Source: Anthonomus grandis grandis
Lineage: Eukaryota > Arthropoda > Insecta > Coleoptera > Curculionidae
DNA length: 64,000 nucleotides
Assembly: GCF_022605725.1 (NCBI RefSeq)
Contig: NC_065548.1
Coordinates: 12,247,644-12,311,643, forward strand
Direction of reading: 5' to 3'
Under the pieces are notes generated by a model. It did no database searches. It was not told the DNA's origin and saw nothing but the letters and a program-made list of their open reading frames with translations. Below, in pieces: positions 52,301-56,273 of the stretch. The translations under genes and the position numbers were made by a program. Numbering within the stretch: position 1 is the first letter of the stretch; each line of letters starts with the position of its first letter.

Positions 52301-54180
52301 CTGTTTGTTCCCTCTGATCTAAATAAGAGGCTATAAGTCTGGCACAGTTTCCCCTCAGTCCATAATTTTCAAGGATTGACAGCAGTAGACCATGGTTAAT
52401 TGTGTCGAATGCTTTCGATAAATCGAAAAAGAGTCCAGCAAATTTTTCTTTTTTGTCAACATTTTCAATCACAAAGGATATAAGCTTGAAAACTGCCAAC
52501 TGGGTTGAATGATTGGGCCTAAAACCAGACTGGCTATCTGAAAGAATAGTTTGCCTTTTTAAAAAGTTCATAATACGGATATAAATGACTTGCTCAAAGA
52601 TTTTTGATATTGAAGAAAGGAGAGATATTGGTCGATAGTTTTCTACATCCTGCTCATCTCCCTTATTTTTAAAAATTGGAAGAACTTTCGCCTTTTTTAG
52701 TTTAGATGGAAAGATTCCGATGTGCAGACAGGCATTTATTATGTGAGCTAGAGGCACATTTATATGGTGACTAGTTTTTTTGAGTATGTTTATTGGTATT
52801 TCAAGACCAGCAGAGTATTTACTTGGCAAGGCCGATAGAATATGCTGAACTTCCTTTGAATCTGTGGGAAAGAGGAAAATAGTGACGAGGATGTGACTTC
52901 CTTTAGGCAACTGACCAGAAAATGAAGGAGTAAGAGATGAAGCATTAAATTTCTTCAAAAATATGTTGGCTATCTCATCCAAATTTTCAATAATTTCATT
53001 ATTGCTAGAATTTAGGGTGACAGGTTTAGATGACTTTGACTTATTTGAGCATTGATTGAAAATAGTCTGAGCAGTTTTATAGTTAGAAATAAATTTTTTA
53101 TATTCTTTTTTTTCTTTTTTATAAGCTGCCTCACTATTTGTTTCCTTGTACCATACATATTGGTAATCCTAATATGACTAGAATAATTTTTAATTTCAGA
53201 GTTTACCCATTTTTTATCAGGATCCTTTATTCTGTACCTACTTAGAGGAAATGTTACATTAAAATAGTAATAGAAAATATTATAAAAGCAATCATATTTA
53301 CAACCCATGTATCAAATATTTAATACTTGGATCAAATGACATCATGAGGACTATTTTTTCAGTGTAAATGGCCCAGCACTAAAATTTGATATGTGACTTT
53401 GATGCTTCCCAAATAGGGTACATTTTTTTTTTGCGGTGTAAACACCTAGATCTATTTCTCAGTACCAAAATGACAAGTTTGACATTTTATTGGATGTTAG
53501 CTTAGGTTTTTATTTTTGTATACAAATATAAAGAAGAAGAGGAAGAGAAGAACAAGCTTAAGCCTTGAAAAAAAATATTAGTTTATTTTTATTATTTTAA
53601 ACCAAAATAACACTTTTAAAGCTTTTGAGGTTATGTCCTATAATTCTACCTCTAAGCTGATAAAACTTCCTTCAACTGAAATTTTGATCCTAGAGATAAT
53701 CCTGTACTAATTTAACCCTCGAAATCAATCTTTGTAAACAGGGCTGTAGTAAATAAAAATAGTCTATCATTTGATCCATCAACCTAATAGATCCATATCC
53801 ATCTAAGTTCTTTATACTGTTTTATACTTTTAATGTTCTGTCCTTTATTCTGAGGTTGATTAGTAGTCAAAGCAATTCTATTTTATTAACAGATGTTGGA
53901 TGTTTAAATAGCTCATAATCTACTATAAAAAATTAAATGTAGCTAAATGGACTGCATTTGCAAAAGACAGAACTCCTTGACCTCAATAGCAATGTATTAA
54001 TTTATTACCTCCCTATTCAGCAAAATAACAGAAAAAGCAATAAAATTACTTACCATCAACAGAAGTTTCAATATTAGTCTCAAATACATGGGCTTTGGTG
54101 ATCTTTTTGTCCCAGTGAGCGGCCAGCCAAATCCGAGCCAGGGGGCCCTTTTTGGCCAATATAAAGTGTGAATAAAACAT
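10077..54180 (-). CDS. Rad21: Rad21 / verthandi, cohesin kleisin subunit (16 coding exons)
   Basis: The kleisin closes the cohesin ring by bridging Smc1 and Smc3 and recruits SA/STAG; separase cuts it at anaphase. Coding exons, 5' to 3': 54180-54054, 48414-48168, 48109-47926, 47865-47721, 47668-47494, 41159-41009, 38099-37997, 37667-37566, 34167-34049, 33644-33468, 33127-32959, 26515-26264, 23459-23322, 21185-20998, 18975-18856, 10358-10077. All introns are GT-AG, and the 2679 nt total is in frame (892 aa). The N-terminal Rad21/Rec8 domain (1-110) starts MFYSHFILAKKGPLARIWLA. NQTRAEEITMREE (136-148) and the STAG-binding region LAPPTKRLMHWKETGGVEKL are strongly conserved. The C-terminal winged helix (about 800-892) has RKQAAQKFYSLLVLKKFQVL. 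It is longer than the human protein (631 aa) because of a Pro/Gly/Gln/Met-rich segment at about 511-760. Confidence 0.97.
10359..11232. other. Rad21 intron 15, 3' part: no clear feature
   Basis: AT-rich intron. A weak match between TATGCAAAAGTGG at about 10860 and the inverse CATGCAAAAATGG at about 12700 may mark the ends of the transposon whose gene lies at 11233-12584. The similarity is too weak to call firmly. Confidence 0.3.
11233..12584 (-). pseudogene. IS630/Tc1-superfamily transposase, one frameshift
   Basis: Two minus-strand frames (325 and 116 codons) form one gene. The first has an N-terminal helix-turn-helix region (SLSEKVIILNVHDCIKHDY, then IGKSTIFKLL), an AT-hook-like KPGRPTK (77-83), D181 in FYLDETW and D281 in VVVMDNASYH. 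The second holds the Glu of LPPYHCELNPIELIW and an acidic tail. The frames part at a run of nine T (11620-11628 plus strand; A on the coding strand), where one extra A restores continuity. Bridging the shift gives a D-to-E spacer of about 82 residues, far longer than the 34 of Tc1. It lies inside Rad21 intron 15. Slippage on A9 could in principle read through, but a decay indel is simpler. Confidence 0.75.
12585..13061. other. Intronic stretch, nothing recognised
   Basis: AT-rich DNA between two transposons in Rad21 intron 15. The short ORF at 12793-12996 has no recognisable similarity. Confidence 0.35.
13062..14602 (-). mobile_element. Tc1-like transposon with IR/DR ends, disabled
   Basis: 1541 bp, flanked by TA (13060-13061 and 14603-14604). 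Outer ends are CAGTATTGGCCATAACAGTT and an inverse copy. Inner copies GCTGGACAAAATACTTGGAA (about 13238) and its inverse (about 14411-14433) share the TTGGAACT core, giving an IR/DR layout. It carries a broken transposase. It lies in Rad21 intron 15. Confidence 0.9.
13395..14327 (-). pseudogene. Tc1-like transposase (DD34E), broken
   Basis: The frame starts at ATG 14325-14327 but has a TAA at codon 7 (14307-14309). It then runs through the helix-turn-helix (NIAQRLNVPKNTVSRIIKK), STGRPKA and the catalytic domain: FSDESKFHLF, QHDNDPKHSSK, and NPIENLWEHLD. The second spacer is exactly 34 residues. After NPIENLWEHLDL the frame shifts, and the usual C-terminus is replaced by an aberrant end at 13395. 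The ATG at about 14174 downstream of the early stop would delete part of the DNA-binding domain. Confidence 0.88.
14840..15735 (+). repeat. Degenerate CCTGGAAAATA repeat block
   Basis: Repeated units resemble ATTCCTGGAAAATATAAAAA followed by ATGA(G/C)TC. A roughly 110-bp stretch at 14925-15035 (AATGCTTCAAATGACTCAGT onwards) recurs at 15620-15735. Orientation matches the other blocks in this window. No gene was found in 14603-15737. Confidence 0.55.
15738..17234 (-). mobile_element. Non-autonomous TA-flanked DNA transposon, complete ends
   Basis: About 1.5 kb with roughly 35-bp terminal inverted repeats TAGTTGGATCAATGGATCTT (two mismatches) and apparent TA duplications at 15738-15739 and 17233-17234. 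It contains only a C-terminal transposase remnant (16325-16504). A truncated near-identical copy is at 361-1435, so the family has moved or been copied at least twice locally. It lies in Rad21 intron 15. Confidence 0.82.
16325..16504 (-). pseudogene. IS630-like transposase C-terminal remnant, second copy
   Basis: Nearly identical to the remnant at 565-777: CTPEVWNAKVCHTEKI and the acidic SSEDSDSDYS tail ending in TAA at 16325-16327. The catalytic domain is absent. Confidence 0.6.
17290..17440 (+). pseudogene. RNase H domain fragment of a non-LTR retrotransposon
   Basis: The translation contains VKFGWISSHSGILGND, matching the 'WvpsHsGi.GNe' signature of retrotransposon RNase H domains. It is followed by a TGA and decays quickly. 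No other part of the element is adjacent. Confidence 0.55.
17510..17780 (+). repeat. Degenerate CCTGGAAA repeat block
   Basis: Units such as AGAAGCCTGGAAAAGGTGAG and AATTCTTGGAATAAAATGA match the repeat family at 3170-3800 and 14840-15735, same orientation. Confidence 0.5.
17781..18855. other. Rad21 intron 15, 5' part
   Basis: AT-rich, no gene. A hammerhead-core-like motif CCGATGATACCCAAATGGGC followed by GAAACA lies at 18381-18406. It is reported as a finding, not as an RNA gene. Confidence 0.4.
18856..18975 (-). CDS. Rad21: Rad21 coding exon 15
   Basis: Residues 760-799, from MDNMGYEGQLPHETPHAG to PASAEP, phase 0 at both ends, so it could be skipped without a frameshift. Acceptor tttttag, donor GTATGG. 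Part of the variable low-complexity segment. Its start echoes the MENMGYDHDG that ends exon 14. Confidence 0.93.
19150..20545 (+). mobile_element. Decayed non-LTR retrotransposon, RT and C-terminal part
   Basis: Reverse transcriptase motifs EVPQGSHSG (about 19177) and YADDLKIF (about 19275-19300) are followed by a C-terminal region in two frames (19817-20185 and 20198-20455), with AKMLGLYINEHLNWSYHI and FANFESIVKYSIIFWEK, matching Jockey/CR1-type ORF2 tails. Frameshifts and stops break it throughout. It ends in AATAAAGATATT and a short (ATT)n tail near 20525-20545, typical of a 5'-truncated insertion. Clade uncertain. Lies in Rad21 intron 14. Confidence 0.8.
20550..20790 (+). mobile_element. 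Short non-LTR retrotransposon C-terminal fragment
   Basis: Translated pieces NPYILRNRSIFSIF and SNYLPNSLLFRC resemble the extreme C-terminus of LINE ORF2. No RT core. Confidence 0.4.
20998..21185 (-). CDS. Rad21: Rad21 coding exon 14
   Basis: Residues 697-759, MPSSSLGISPELAAQQQHLM through MENMGYDHDG. Acceptor tttccag, donor GTAAGA. It enters in phase 1 (the G of Gly comes from exon 13) and leaves in phase 0. Gln/Met/Pro-rich low-complexity sequence. Confidence 0.93.
21240..21400 (+). mobile_element. Non-LTR reverse transcriptase fragment
   Basis: Contains NTNDLRPLTILRVILKIIEQ, matching the 'ndyRPisil..lskilE' start of the LINE fingers region. Only about 50 codons remain. Confidence 0.6.
21401..23321. 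other. Rad21 intron 13: AT-rich with degenerate repeats
   Basis: No gene. Degenerate CCTGGAAAATA repeats occupy about 22610-23040 (for example AAATCCCTGGAAAATAAAAA). Confidence 0.5.
23322..23459 (-). CDS. Rad21: Rad21 coding exon 13
   Basis: Residues 651-697, LPHMTPQAHPDDLLAHQQM through LGAPMP. Acceptor attccag, donor GTAAGG. Phase 1 at both ends. Confidence 0.93.
23660..24470 (-). mobile_element. Decayed non-LTR retrotransposon, minus strand
   Basis: Minus-strand translation gives FLYADKLKVYR (RT palm with DK in place of DD), NPTDCPDLQADLN, then VGTRLFFASSVWNPGCD and VQNNFLRFLAFKNY of the ORF2 tail. It stops abruptly at about 24470 against an opposite-strand element. Lies in Rad21 intron 12. 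Confidence 0.7.
24475..25990 (+). mobile_element. Decayed non-LTR retrotransposon, plus strand
   Basis: Begins with GGRSTSDALYELTRQV, then DLAKAFEIVPHDHLVEVL, GIPQGTVIIGPILFIIYIN, NADDTVAIF, and after a TGA at 25007-25009 RYLGVIVDKHLKWDQHI and VIVWGALYNN. The domain order is correct for a Jockey/CR1-like ORF2. At least two frameshifts (near 24568 and 25230) and one stop break it. The 5' end abuts the minus-strand element, a head-to-head arrangement. Confidence 0.8.
26264..26515 (-). CDS. Rad21: Rad21 coding exon 12
   Basis: Residues 567-651, continuing the PPGTP repeats (GTPIHPPGTPMHP) and including AGQTPLHMPGQTPLHMPEE and LDQVQSILQQQESL. Acceptor cttccag, donor GTAAGT. The richest low-complexity part of the protein. 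Confidence 0.94.
26680..27712. mobile_element. Putative DNA element with imperfect terminal inverted repeats
   Basis: GTAGCCGATCGAGAGTTCTA at about 26692 is matched in inverse orientation at about 27655-27690 (GTAGCCGATCGATAGTTCTA). The similarity continues inward to GAAGCCGA(G/A)AT. TGAGTTA lies outside both ends and may be a target duplication. There is no coding capacity inside, so it is non-autonomous. Superfamily not assigned. Confidence 0.55.
28369..30520 (-). mobile_element. Mariner-like (DD41D) transposon with long inverted repeats
   Basis: 2152 bp between TA duplications (28367-28368 and 30521-30522). The ends, CAGGGTGACAATTTCAAGAG, extend into near-perfect inverted repeats of about 230 bp (to about 28605 and from about 30290). 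It contains one intact transposase gene on the minus strand. Long repeats with high arm identity suggest a fairly young insertion. Confidence 0.92.
28823..29911 (-). CDS. Mariner-like transposase, DD41D type, intact frame
   Basis: 362 residues, uninterrupted. The N-terminal half has two helix-turn-helix regions (MVYTIAERVEMIFIYG and STRQAAAATGVSRESVRKIL). The catalytic domain shows D154 in FSDECTFYL, then WSDENPH, D255 in FQQDGAPPHY and D297 in SPDLTPLDFFLWG. The second spacer is 41 residues, the DD41D spacing described for the rosa group of mariner relatives rather than the 34 of classical mariner. The C-terminus ends NGSHFEHLIK. It should excise and insert its own element at TA. Rad21 intron 11 context; probable activity is inferred only from the intact frame and ends. 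Confidence 0.94.
   Translation of the reverse strand: MVYTIAERVEMIFIYGSQNRCFRRSATIFNERHPDKQVGHYYIQKLVRKFEETGFVGDIKKNQPRMLDEATQIEVLGHFAMDPGMSTRQAAAATGVSRESVRKILKINKFHPYKLQIVQELGDDDPDRQIEFCELMTQKIINEPRFIKNICFSDECTFYLNGNVNKQNCRYWSDENPHIFREGHTQYPQKINVWAGILGNNIIGPLFIDDNLNGEIYAEMLETTVEPLVITELENQRDENGDLVLDENLLHFQQDGAPPHYVLPVREWLDNHYPDQWIGRRGPIEWPPRSPDLTPLDFFLWGHLKSVVFKTQPATIEELKQRITQECRLLTTEVFRNVRQEFENRLYFCLQNNGSHFEHLIK
30666..31084. other. Intronic stretch, nothing recognised
   Basis: AT-rich DNA of Rad21 intron 11 without a gene or repeat boundary. Confidence 0.4.
31085..32121 (-). mobile_element. Decayed Tc1-like transposon, 3' end missing
   Basis: The upstream end at 32121 reads inward CACTATAGGACAAAAGTAGC with TA outside. 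The gene starts MPRGRYLSKDLRIK near 31849, then loses frame. The frame at 31680-31372 keeps NKILSELPGVNVSSKTIKRR and ASKKPLISRKNQK. QGNDPKHKSK remnants appear near 31190. The NPIE region and the other terminal repeat are absent. Lies in Rad21 intron 11. Confidence 0.75.
32470..32580 (-). pseudogene. Mariner-like transposase fragment
   Basis: HLGSWSWPVGLPDLTPLDFY resembles the last catalytic block of the D-D-41-D transposases here (RRGPIEWPPRSPDLTPLDFF). Only about 35 codons remain, close to Rad21 exon 11. Confidence 0.5.
32959..33127 (-). CDS. Rad21: Rad21 coding exon 11
   Basis: Residues 511-567, NQTPLHVPEEIHAPPSFYQP and then PPGTPLPQPGTPVHMPP. Acceptor tattag, donor GTAAGA. Phase 0 in, phase 1 out. 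Start of the Pro-rich segment. Confidence 0.95.
33285..33375 (+). pseudogene. Tiny reverse transcriptase fragment
   Basis: NGDIRNTENYCPVSNL matches the LINE 'ENYRPVS' motif. It is about 30 codons in Rad21 intron 10. Confidence 0.45.
33468..33644 (-). CDS. Rad21: Rad21 coding exon 10
   Basis: Residues 452-510, IYQRHLTLKPIRTEDFAMLG to NVIEEP, phase 0 at both ends. Contains a basic GRKRK patch that may act as a nuclear localisation signal. Donor GTAAGA. Confidence 0.95.
33757..33912. repeat. Foldback element (about 155-bp hairpin) in Rad21 intron 9
   Basis: GTCCAGTGCAACGATATATT at about 33762 pairs with the inverse at about 33890-33907. The pairing runs through AGAATGGTCACC(T/C)GTCAAAACA and AACAATGT, leaving a short loop near 33820-33835. 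No coding capacity. It lies in a 404-nt intron, so the transcript would carry a long hairpin. Confidence 0.8.
34049..34167 (-). CDS. Rad21: Rad21 coding exon 9 (STAG-binding region)
   Basis: Residues 412-451 with LAPPTKRLMHWKETGGVEKL, the most conserved internal kleisin segment, which contacts SA/STAG. Acceptor tttttag, donor GTAAGA. Its first two bases complete a Val codon. Confidence 0.96.
34168..35410. other. Rad21 intron 8: AT-rich, one strong palindrome
   Basis: No gene. A 38-nt palindrome (15-bp arms ATTTAGGATATATTA) lies at 35063-35100. Confidence 0.5.
35415..36345. mobile_element. Large foldback element, about 350-bp arms
   Basis: The arms run from about 35490 to 35845 and 35980 to 36345 in inverse orientation, sharing CTGCATGCAGGTTAT-type, GCCAGTGGCGTAACAC and TCTCAAATCTGCGAGGTGAT blocks, with a loop of about 130 bp. 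An ACAGGGTGGTCC motif at 35415 and ACACCCTGTATC at 36301 are mariner-like tips. No transposase is present. Short ORFs on opposite strands (35528-35740, 36037-36228) mirror each other only because the arms match. Confidence 0.8.
36346..37565. other. Rad21 intron 8, 5' part: nothing recognised
   Basis: AT-rich intron DNA with no supportable gene or element. Confidence 0.4.
37566..37667 (-). CDS. Rad21: Rad21 coding exon 8
   Basis: Residues 378-412, ITKSKRKRKLIIDEVKNISG to SDTSDI. The KRKRKL(I)(I/V)D block is conserved with vertebrate Rad21. Acceptor tttttag, donor GTAAGC. Confidence 0.95.
37997..38099 (-). CDS. Rad21: Rad21 coding exon 7
   Basis: Residues 344-378, TAPPEEPAATDQTTLLQN to VDTTILK. 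Acceptor ctatag, donor GTACCT. FALPPVDTT precedes the conserved kleisin middle segment. Confidence 0.93.
38102..41008. other. Rad21 intron 6: AT-rich with hairpin and degenerate repeats
   Basis: No gene. A 46-nt hairpin (22-bp arms, one mismatch) lies at 39401-39446. Degenerate CCTGGA-type repeats occupy about 39520-39960. Confidence 0.5.
41009..41159 (-). CDS. Rad21: Rad21 coding exon 6
   Basis: Residues 293-343, SGGSRPPTPLEDHPLTSE to PTPAPIE. Pro/Ser-rich. Acceptor ttgtag, donor GTAAAA. Its first base completes the Ser codon begun by AG in exon 5. Confidence 0.93.
41250..42604 (-). mobile_element. Decayed Tc1-like transposon with IR/DR ends
   Basis: The right outer end at 42604 reads inward CAGTAGTGGCCAAAAGTAGA with TA outside. 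An inner copy GCTGGTCAAAGGTAGATAGA lies near 42430. On the left only one copy survives, CTGGAAAAAAGTAGATAGAC at about 41258. The end core AGTAGATAGACAAA differs from the TAGAGCAAC core of the 5008 element. Lies in Rad21 intron 5. Confidence 0.85.
41432..42322 (-). pseudogene. Tc1-like transposase, several frameshifts
   Basis: Starts MPRGIRFSLNLRQRII at 42322. The helix-turn-helix DRQIDIARRFDVKRKAVWAI is clear. Later pieces TVKHGGGSVMVWGCFSGYG (41846-41740) and FQFQQDSDPKHSSK plus LPDLNPIENLWEIVD (41734-41432) are in other frames. Spacing between the second Asp and the Glu is about 34. Multiple frameshifts inactivate it. Confidence 0.82.
42720..43010 (-). mobile_element. Non-LTR reverse transcriptase fragment
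   Basis: VVPFTRLINQCISTGIFPNE followed after a break by KVVPIFKGKGSQN matches the region just before the RT fingers in Jockey/CR1-like LINEs. 5' and 3' parts are missing. Confidence 0.65.
43365..44222 (+). mobile_element. Internally deleted Tc1-like transposon (858 bp)
   Basis: TA at 43363-43364 and 44223-44224. Ends CAGTATCGGACAAAAATTAA and an inverse copy, with inner repeats GACAAAAATAAAGCGACTTG (about 43555) and the inverse at about 44004-44026. Only the transposase C-terminal third remains: FQHDNDPKHTAKCIKKWF and, after a frameshift near 43747, NPIENLWEIVERQLRSKTYK, ending TKY at 43961. The N-terminal two thirds are deleted. Lies in Rad21 intron 5. Confidence 0.87.
44415..45526 (+). mobile_element. 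Truncated mariner-like (DD41D-type) transposon
   Basis: The left tip CAGGGTGTGCGAGATAAAAC follows TA at 44413-44414. Transposase starts MVYTLQERIELVSLYYQQNK at 44934, loses frame several times, and keeps FSDECFFYIHGEVNRHNCRY and NVWAGILGDQIVGPFF (45216-45530). It breaks off before the second catalytic Asp, where an opposite-strand LINE fragment begins. Similarity to the 28823 protein supports the family. Confidence 0.8.
45508..45900 (-). mobile_element. Non-LTR retrotransposon fragment (pre-RT region)
   Basis: Minus-strand MNELTNQNPTIKNIKSI and AVEFNEYYSTIGSRM match the LINE segment before the RT domain ('FN.yFssIg'). Preceding codons IRNRLKKDLTL are consistent. It joins directly to the truncated mariner. 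Confidence 0.65.
46030..47456 (+). mobile_element. Tc1-like transposon close to a Rad21 exon
   Basis: 1427 bp with TA at 46028-46029 and 47457-47458. Outer ends CAGTGATAAACTTATAAATA and the inverse of CAGTAATCCTCATATAAATA; inner copies ACATAAATAGCACATC (about 46191) and the inverse near 47264-47280. The right end is only about 36 nt from the donor of Rad21 coding exon 5. Its gene is broken. Confidence 0.87.
46300..47263 (+). pseudogene. Tc1-like transposase (DD34E), broken
   Basis: Frame one begins VGRKKHCGRENWELIVKLKN near 46302 and stops. The next frame (46400-46888) has SLSVRT-like helices and LWSDETKINRFGNDGK. A later frame has EDNDPKHSARVIKK, then a TAG where Trp is usual, then LEWPPQSPDLNPIENLWEHV. 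Spacing from that Asp to the Glu is 34. At least two frameshifts and one nonsense codon are visible. Confidence 0.82.
47494..47668 (-). CDS. Rad21: Rad21 coding exon 5
   Basis: Residues 235-293, GGLFEGGLFDEAPIGEVPP to FGGPPSVGD. Acceptor tttgcag, donor GTACAG. Acidic and Pro-rich. GGLFEGGLFDE is typical of Rad21 proteins. Confidence 0.94.
47721..47865 (-). CDS. Rad21: Rad21 coding exon 4
   Basis: Residues 187-235, SNLLFSEPVLERDSMHKD to GVQDEHLI. Acceptor tttacag, donor GTAAGT. Confidence 0.93.
47926..48109 (-). CDS. Rad21: Rad21 coding exon 3 (separase-site region)
   Basis: Residues 125-186, DVDIEAQFSINQTRAEEITM then REEYGSISLV and DSDAPDLMRHANDL. R175 in PDLMR aligns with the human separase-cut Arg172 (EIMR). 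Acceptor atttag, donor GTATGG. Confidence 0.95.
48168..48414 (-). CDS. Rad21: Rad21 coding exon 2 (N-terminal domain)
   Basis: Residues 43-125, IIKPKVKLALRTSGHLLLGV, VRIYSRKAKYLLADCNEAFV, KIKMAFRPGMVDLP. Completes the Smc3-binding N-terminal domain. Acceptor tcttag, donor GTGAGC. Confidence 0.97.
48415..49329. other. Rad21 intron 1 (coding), 3' part: nothing recognised
   Basis: AT-rich intron DNA without supportable features. Confidence 0.4.
49330..49720 (-). mobile_element. Non-LTR retrotransposon C-terminal fragment
   Basis: Minus-strand VSVLEYGSMICCPFYRNKSL and ALERVQNKFIRFCF, then YHDALNILHV further down, match the ORF2 tail of LINEs. Stops are frequent. Confidence 0.6.
49860..50960 (+). 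mobile_element. Decayed non-LTR retrotransposon with altered RT motif
   Basis: Plus-strand LYADNTNLLLRN (catalytic YADD changed to YADN), TTKFLGLYLDQKLTWECHID, then QYGLIVWNRSGHFKKAF and FKKPGIFTLPSLCIMQ. Frameshift at about 50283. The 5' part of the RT is missing. Confidence 0.72.
50980..53310 (-). mobile_element. Non-LTR retrotransposon, longest LINE copy here
   Basis: The 3' tail is an (ATT)n run at 50984-51000 (as AAT on the plus strand). RT spans 52982-51943: KKAKVLPIFKNKGDEQDVEN, YRPISLLSSISKIFEQVIY, FDLSKAFDTINHGLLLSIL, VPQGSILGPVLFILYVN, then after one frameshift near 52165 NQYADDTSIIL. An upstream pre-RT region reaches about 53308. Later sequence has many stops. A Jockey/CR1-like clade is likely; the 5' end is truncated. 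Lies in Rad21 intron 1. Confidence 0.87.
51574..51703. repeat. 77-bp-period tandem duplication with hairpin
   Basis: A 53-bp block starting ACGCACCACAAACAAGACGT is identical at 51574-51626 and 51651-51703. Each copy contains a perfect 10-bp inverted repeat CACCACAAAC-aagac-GTTTGTGGTG. It lies inside the LINE tail. Confidence 0.85.
53311..54053. other. Rad21 intron 1, 5' part: nothing recognised
   Basis: AT-rich intron between the LINE and coding exon 1. No gene or repeat boundary supported. Confidence 0.4.
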
Positions 54181-54237
54181 TTTTCCAGGGGGCTACCGGT
54201 CTCTGTCAACTGTAGAACGCTTCGCCCCACCGAAAAC
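54054..54237 (-). CDS. Rad21: Rad21 coding exon 1 with short 5' UTR
   Basis: The ATG at 54178-54180 opens MFYSHFILAKKGPLARIWLA, the invariant Rad21 start. Residues 1-43 are encoded; donor GTAAGT at 54053. Bases 54181-54237 are 5' UTR following an acceptor tttgtag, so an untranslated exon lies upstream. Confidence 0.96.
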
Positions 54238-54534
54238 CTACAAATCAAAGCACAAACATGTCAGATTCGCATTTCTGTCCTGTGGGCTTGGTTTACCAAG
54301 CTTTGATGTCTATTCAGCAAAATATATAATAGAGATTCTTCAAACAGGAAATATGTAAATGTATATAATAATTATGATTATTGGAGATTATTTGAACCCG
54401 CCTAACTCCGTGCAGTTTCTTTTTTATTATTAATAATAATAATAATTTGATGCCAAATGAAACACAACACAACATAAGGGGGGCACTGTGAGTGGCGTTG
54501 GCGCCCAAATCGAATTAGGCACTTTAATACTTAC

Positions 54535-54700
54535 CGCGTTTAATTTTGTTTACGTTCCTGATTTGTACGATACACAAGGATTATTTTCGAGTGGAAATCG
54601 CGTCGAATTTCCCATTCCAGACGTGGAAAATCAGAAAAGCATCAAGAATGCCGAAAGGTAAACTGTATACAGCTACGCGCACAACTCAAGATGGCGTCCA
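54535..54700 (-). promoter_or_regulatory. Rad21: Rad21 5' UTR exon and proximal promoter (putative)
   Basis: A strong donor (GCG before GTAAGT at 54534-54529) pairs with the acceptor at 54238-54239, giving a roughly 300-nt 5' UTR intron. The preceding DNA is less AT-rich. A YY1/Pho-type motif (minus GGACGCCATCTT, 54689-54700) lies near the presumed start, as in many housekeeping promoters. The exact start site cannot be read. Confidence 0.6.
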
Positions 54701-54876
54701 TTTGTGTTTCGTTTCGTTTCGTCGTGTTGCTAAGCGATGCGCAGACGCTAAAATACGACAGGAGTAATAATGACGTCAAAGGGAAAATAGACAATAATTT
54801 TGTTATTAAACTTCAGGCAATTGAGGTTATGTTCTTAATTATGGGGTTTTAATTATTTTATATTATTTTTCGCAAG

Positions 54877-56273
54877 TATATATGAGGCTATGAGTGCAAT
54901 ATCGGACTAACCCACAAAAATTCAAAATCAACCGTATTATAGAATATTATCCGTCAAGTTAAAATCTATTTATTGCACAGTGAACCAAACGACCTATTCC
55001 CTTTCGTTACGAGATGACAGCACTAAACTAGTTATTGAACTTTATTATTAATAAAAGTTTAAAGAAGCAAAGTCCACTTTGCTCCTCAGTTAGTCCACTG
55101 TGCTGCTAAAAGTAAGAAGTTTATGTGCTAGAGACACCCTAAGAAAACACACTGAACTGGCAAAAAGTGGAAACGCAGCGGTCATCTGTTTTGATCTAAT
55201 GAAGACTCTTCCTACACATGTACTTACCACAGGCAATTGTTACTATAAAAGGCAGTTATGGACTTACTGCTTTAATATACATGCTATGGGAAGCAATAAT
55301 TCGTTCATGTTTGTATGGGATGAAAGTATTGCTTCGAAGGGGCCGCAAGCGGTGGGATTTTGTATTTTATATTACATTAAAACTTTATTACATCGAAAAG
55401 ACTTATAATGTATTCTGACCAATGTGGTGGTCAGAATCGTAATATAAAAATGTCATTGATATGTAACTATATTACTGCATCTCCATTATTTACTATGGAA
55501 GAAATAGATCATAAATTCCTTGTAAGTGGTCATTCCTATTTACCATGCGACCAAGATTTCGGAATCATAGAAAAAGAAAAGAAATTCTATCCACATATCT
55601 TTATACCTCAAGACTGGCATACAGTCATAAGACATGCTAAAAAAAATCTTTTCACCATAATAGAAATGGATACTCGAATAATGAAGAGGTTTATTTTAAC
55701 ACAGTAAAATTAAGGATCTGCCCCTTTTATACCCAAATGGTAATGCCATTAATGAAGCTAAAATAAAGATCTCCTTGAGTTAATGGAATTCATCCCTTGT
55801 ATATACCAAGATTTTTATAAAAATCTGAGGTCATCCGCTCAAGCAACTGGAGGTTAAGTAGTTGGCCCAATTGAGGAAGAACAAACTTTACGTATTTAAT
55901 AACTACCTACTTAATAAAAAAATAAAGTTTCTATATTTTTTTATTTATTCTCGTGGCAATACGAGTAATACAGGTTTTGACGTAATACTTATAATAGCTT
56001 AAGTTATAGTAACCCATTAAAAAACCCAATCAATTTTAAATGCAGAGTGGACTAACCCACATAAAAAAATCGAATATTAGCCATATCCAAAAATTTAAAA
56101 TAAATTCCGCAAATATAAGTAACACTCAAGAACATTCAATTAATCCGATCTACAAAAATGTCTTTTTAAAAGGGTTTTGCGCACTCTCATTTTCGTATTT
56201 TTTTAAACCTATTTTTTAGCACTTAATAATATTGGGGTTAGTCCGTTTTTGCACTCATAGCCTCATATATAAG
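54877..56273 (+). mobile_element. DNA-transposon-like element B carrying a DUF7869-like remnant
   Basis: Inverted ends TATATGAGGCTATGAGTGCA (left, 54878) and its inverse (right, to about 56272) continue into GGACTAACCC. The core GCAnAGTGGACTAACCCACA recurs near both ends and inside (about 54895, inverse copies near 55065 and 55090, then 56045 and 56240). The gene lacks its N-terminal part, so this is an internally deleted copy. It lies about 180 bp upstream of the Rad21 5' exon. Confidence 0.65.
55100..55707 (+). pseudogene. DUF7869-like protein remnant of element B
   Basis: Two overlapping frames give VICFDLMKTLPTHVL and LYYIKTLLHRKDL, then a frameshift near 55405, then MYSDQCGGQNRN, VSGHSYLPCDQDFGIIEKEK and FIPQDWHTVIRHAKK. 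The motif order (FD..., SDxCxxQN, GHSY...D..FG.IE) matches the gene in element A, though the proteins are clearly diverged. The N-terminal half with the conserved RDRL/HYSR region is absent. Its role is unknown; a DDE-type nuclease is my inference. Confidence 0.7.

Noticed and set aside
54546..54767. Plus-strand 73-codon ORF at the Rad21 promoter
   Set aside because: It lies antisense to the Rad21 5' UTR exon in GC-balanced promoter DNA and has no recognisable similarity; it is most likely fortuitous.
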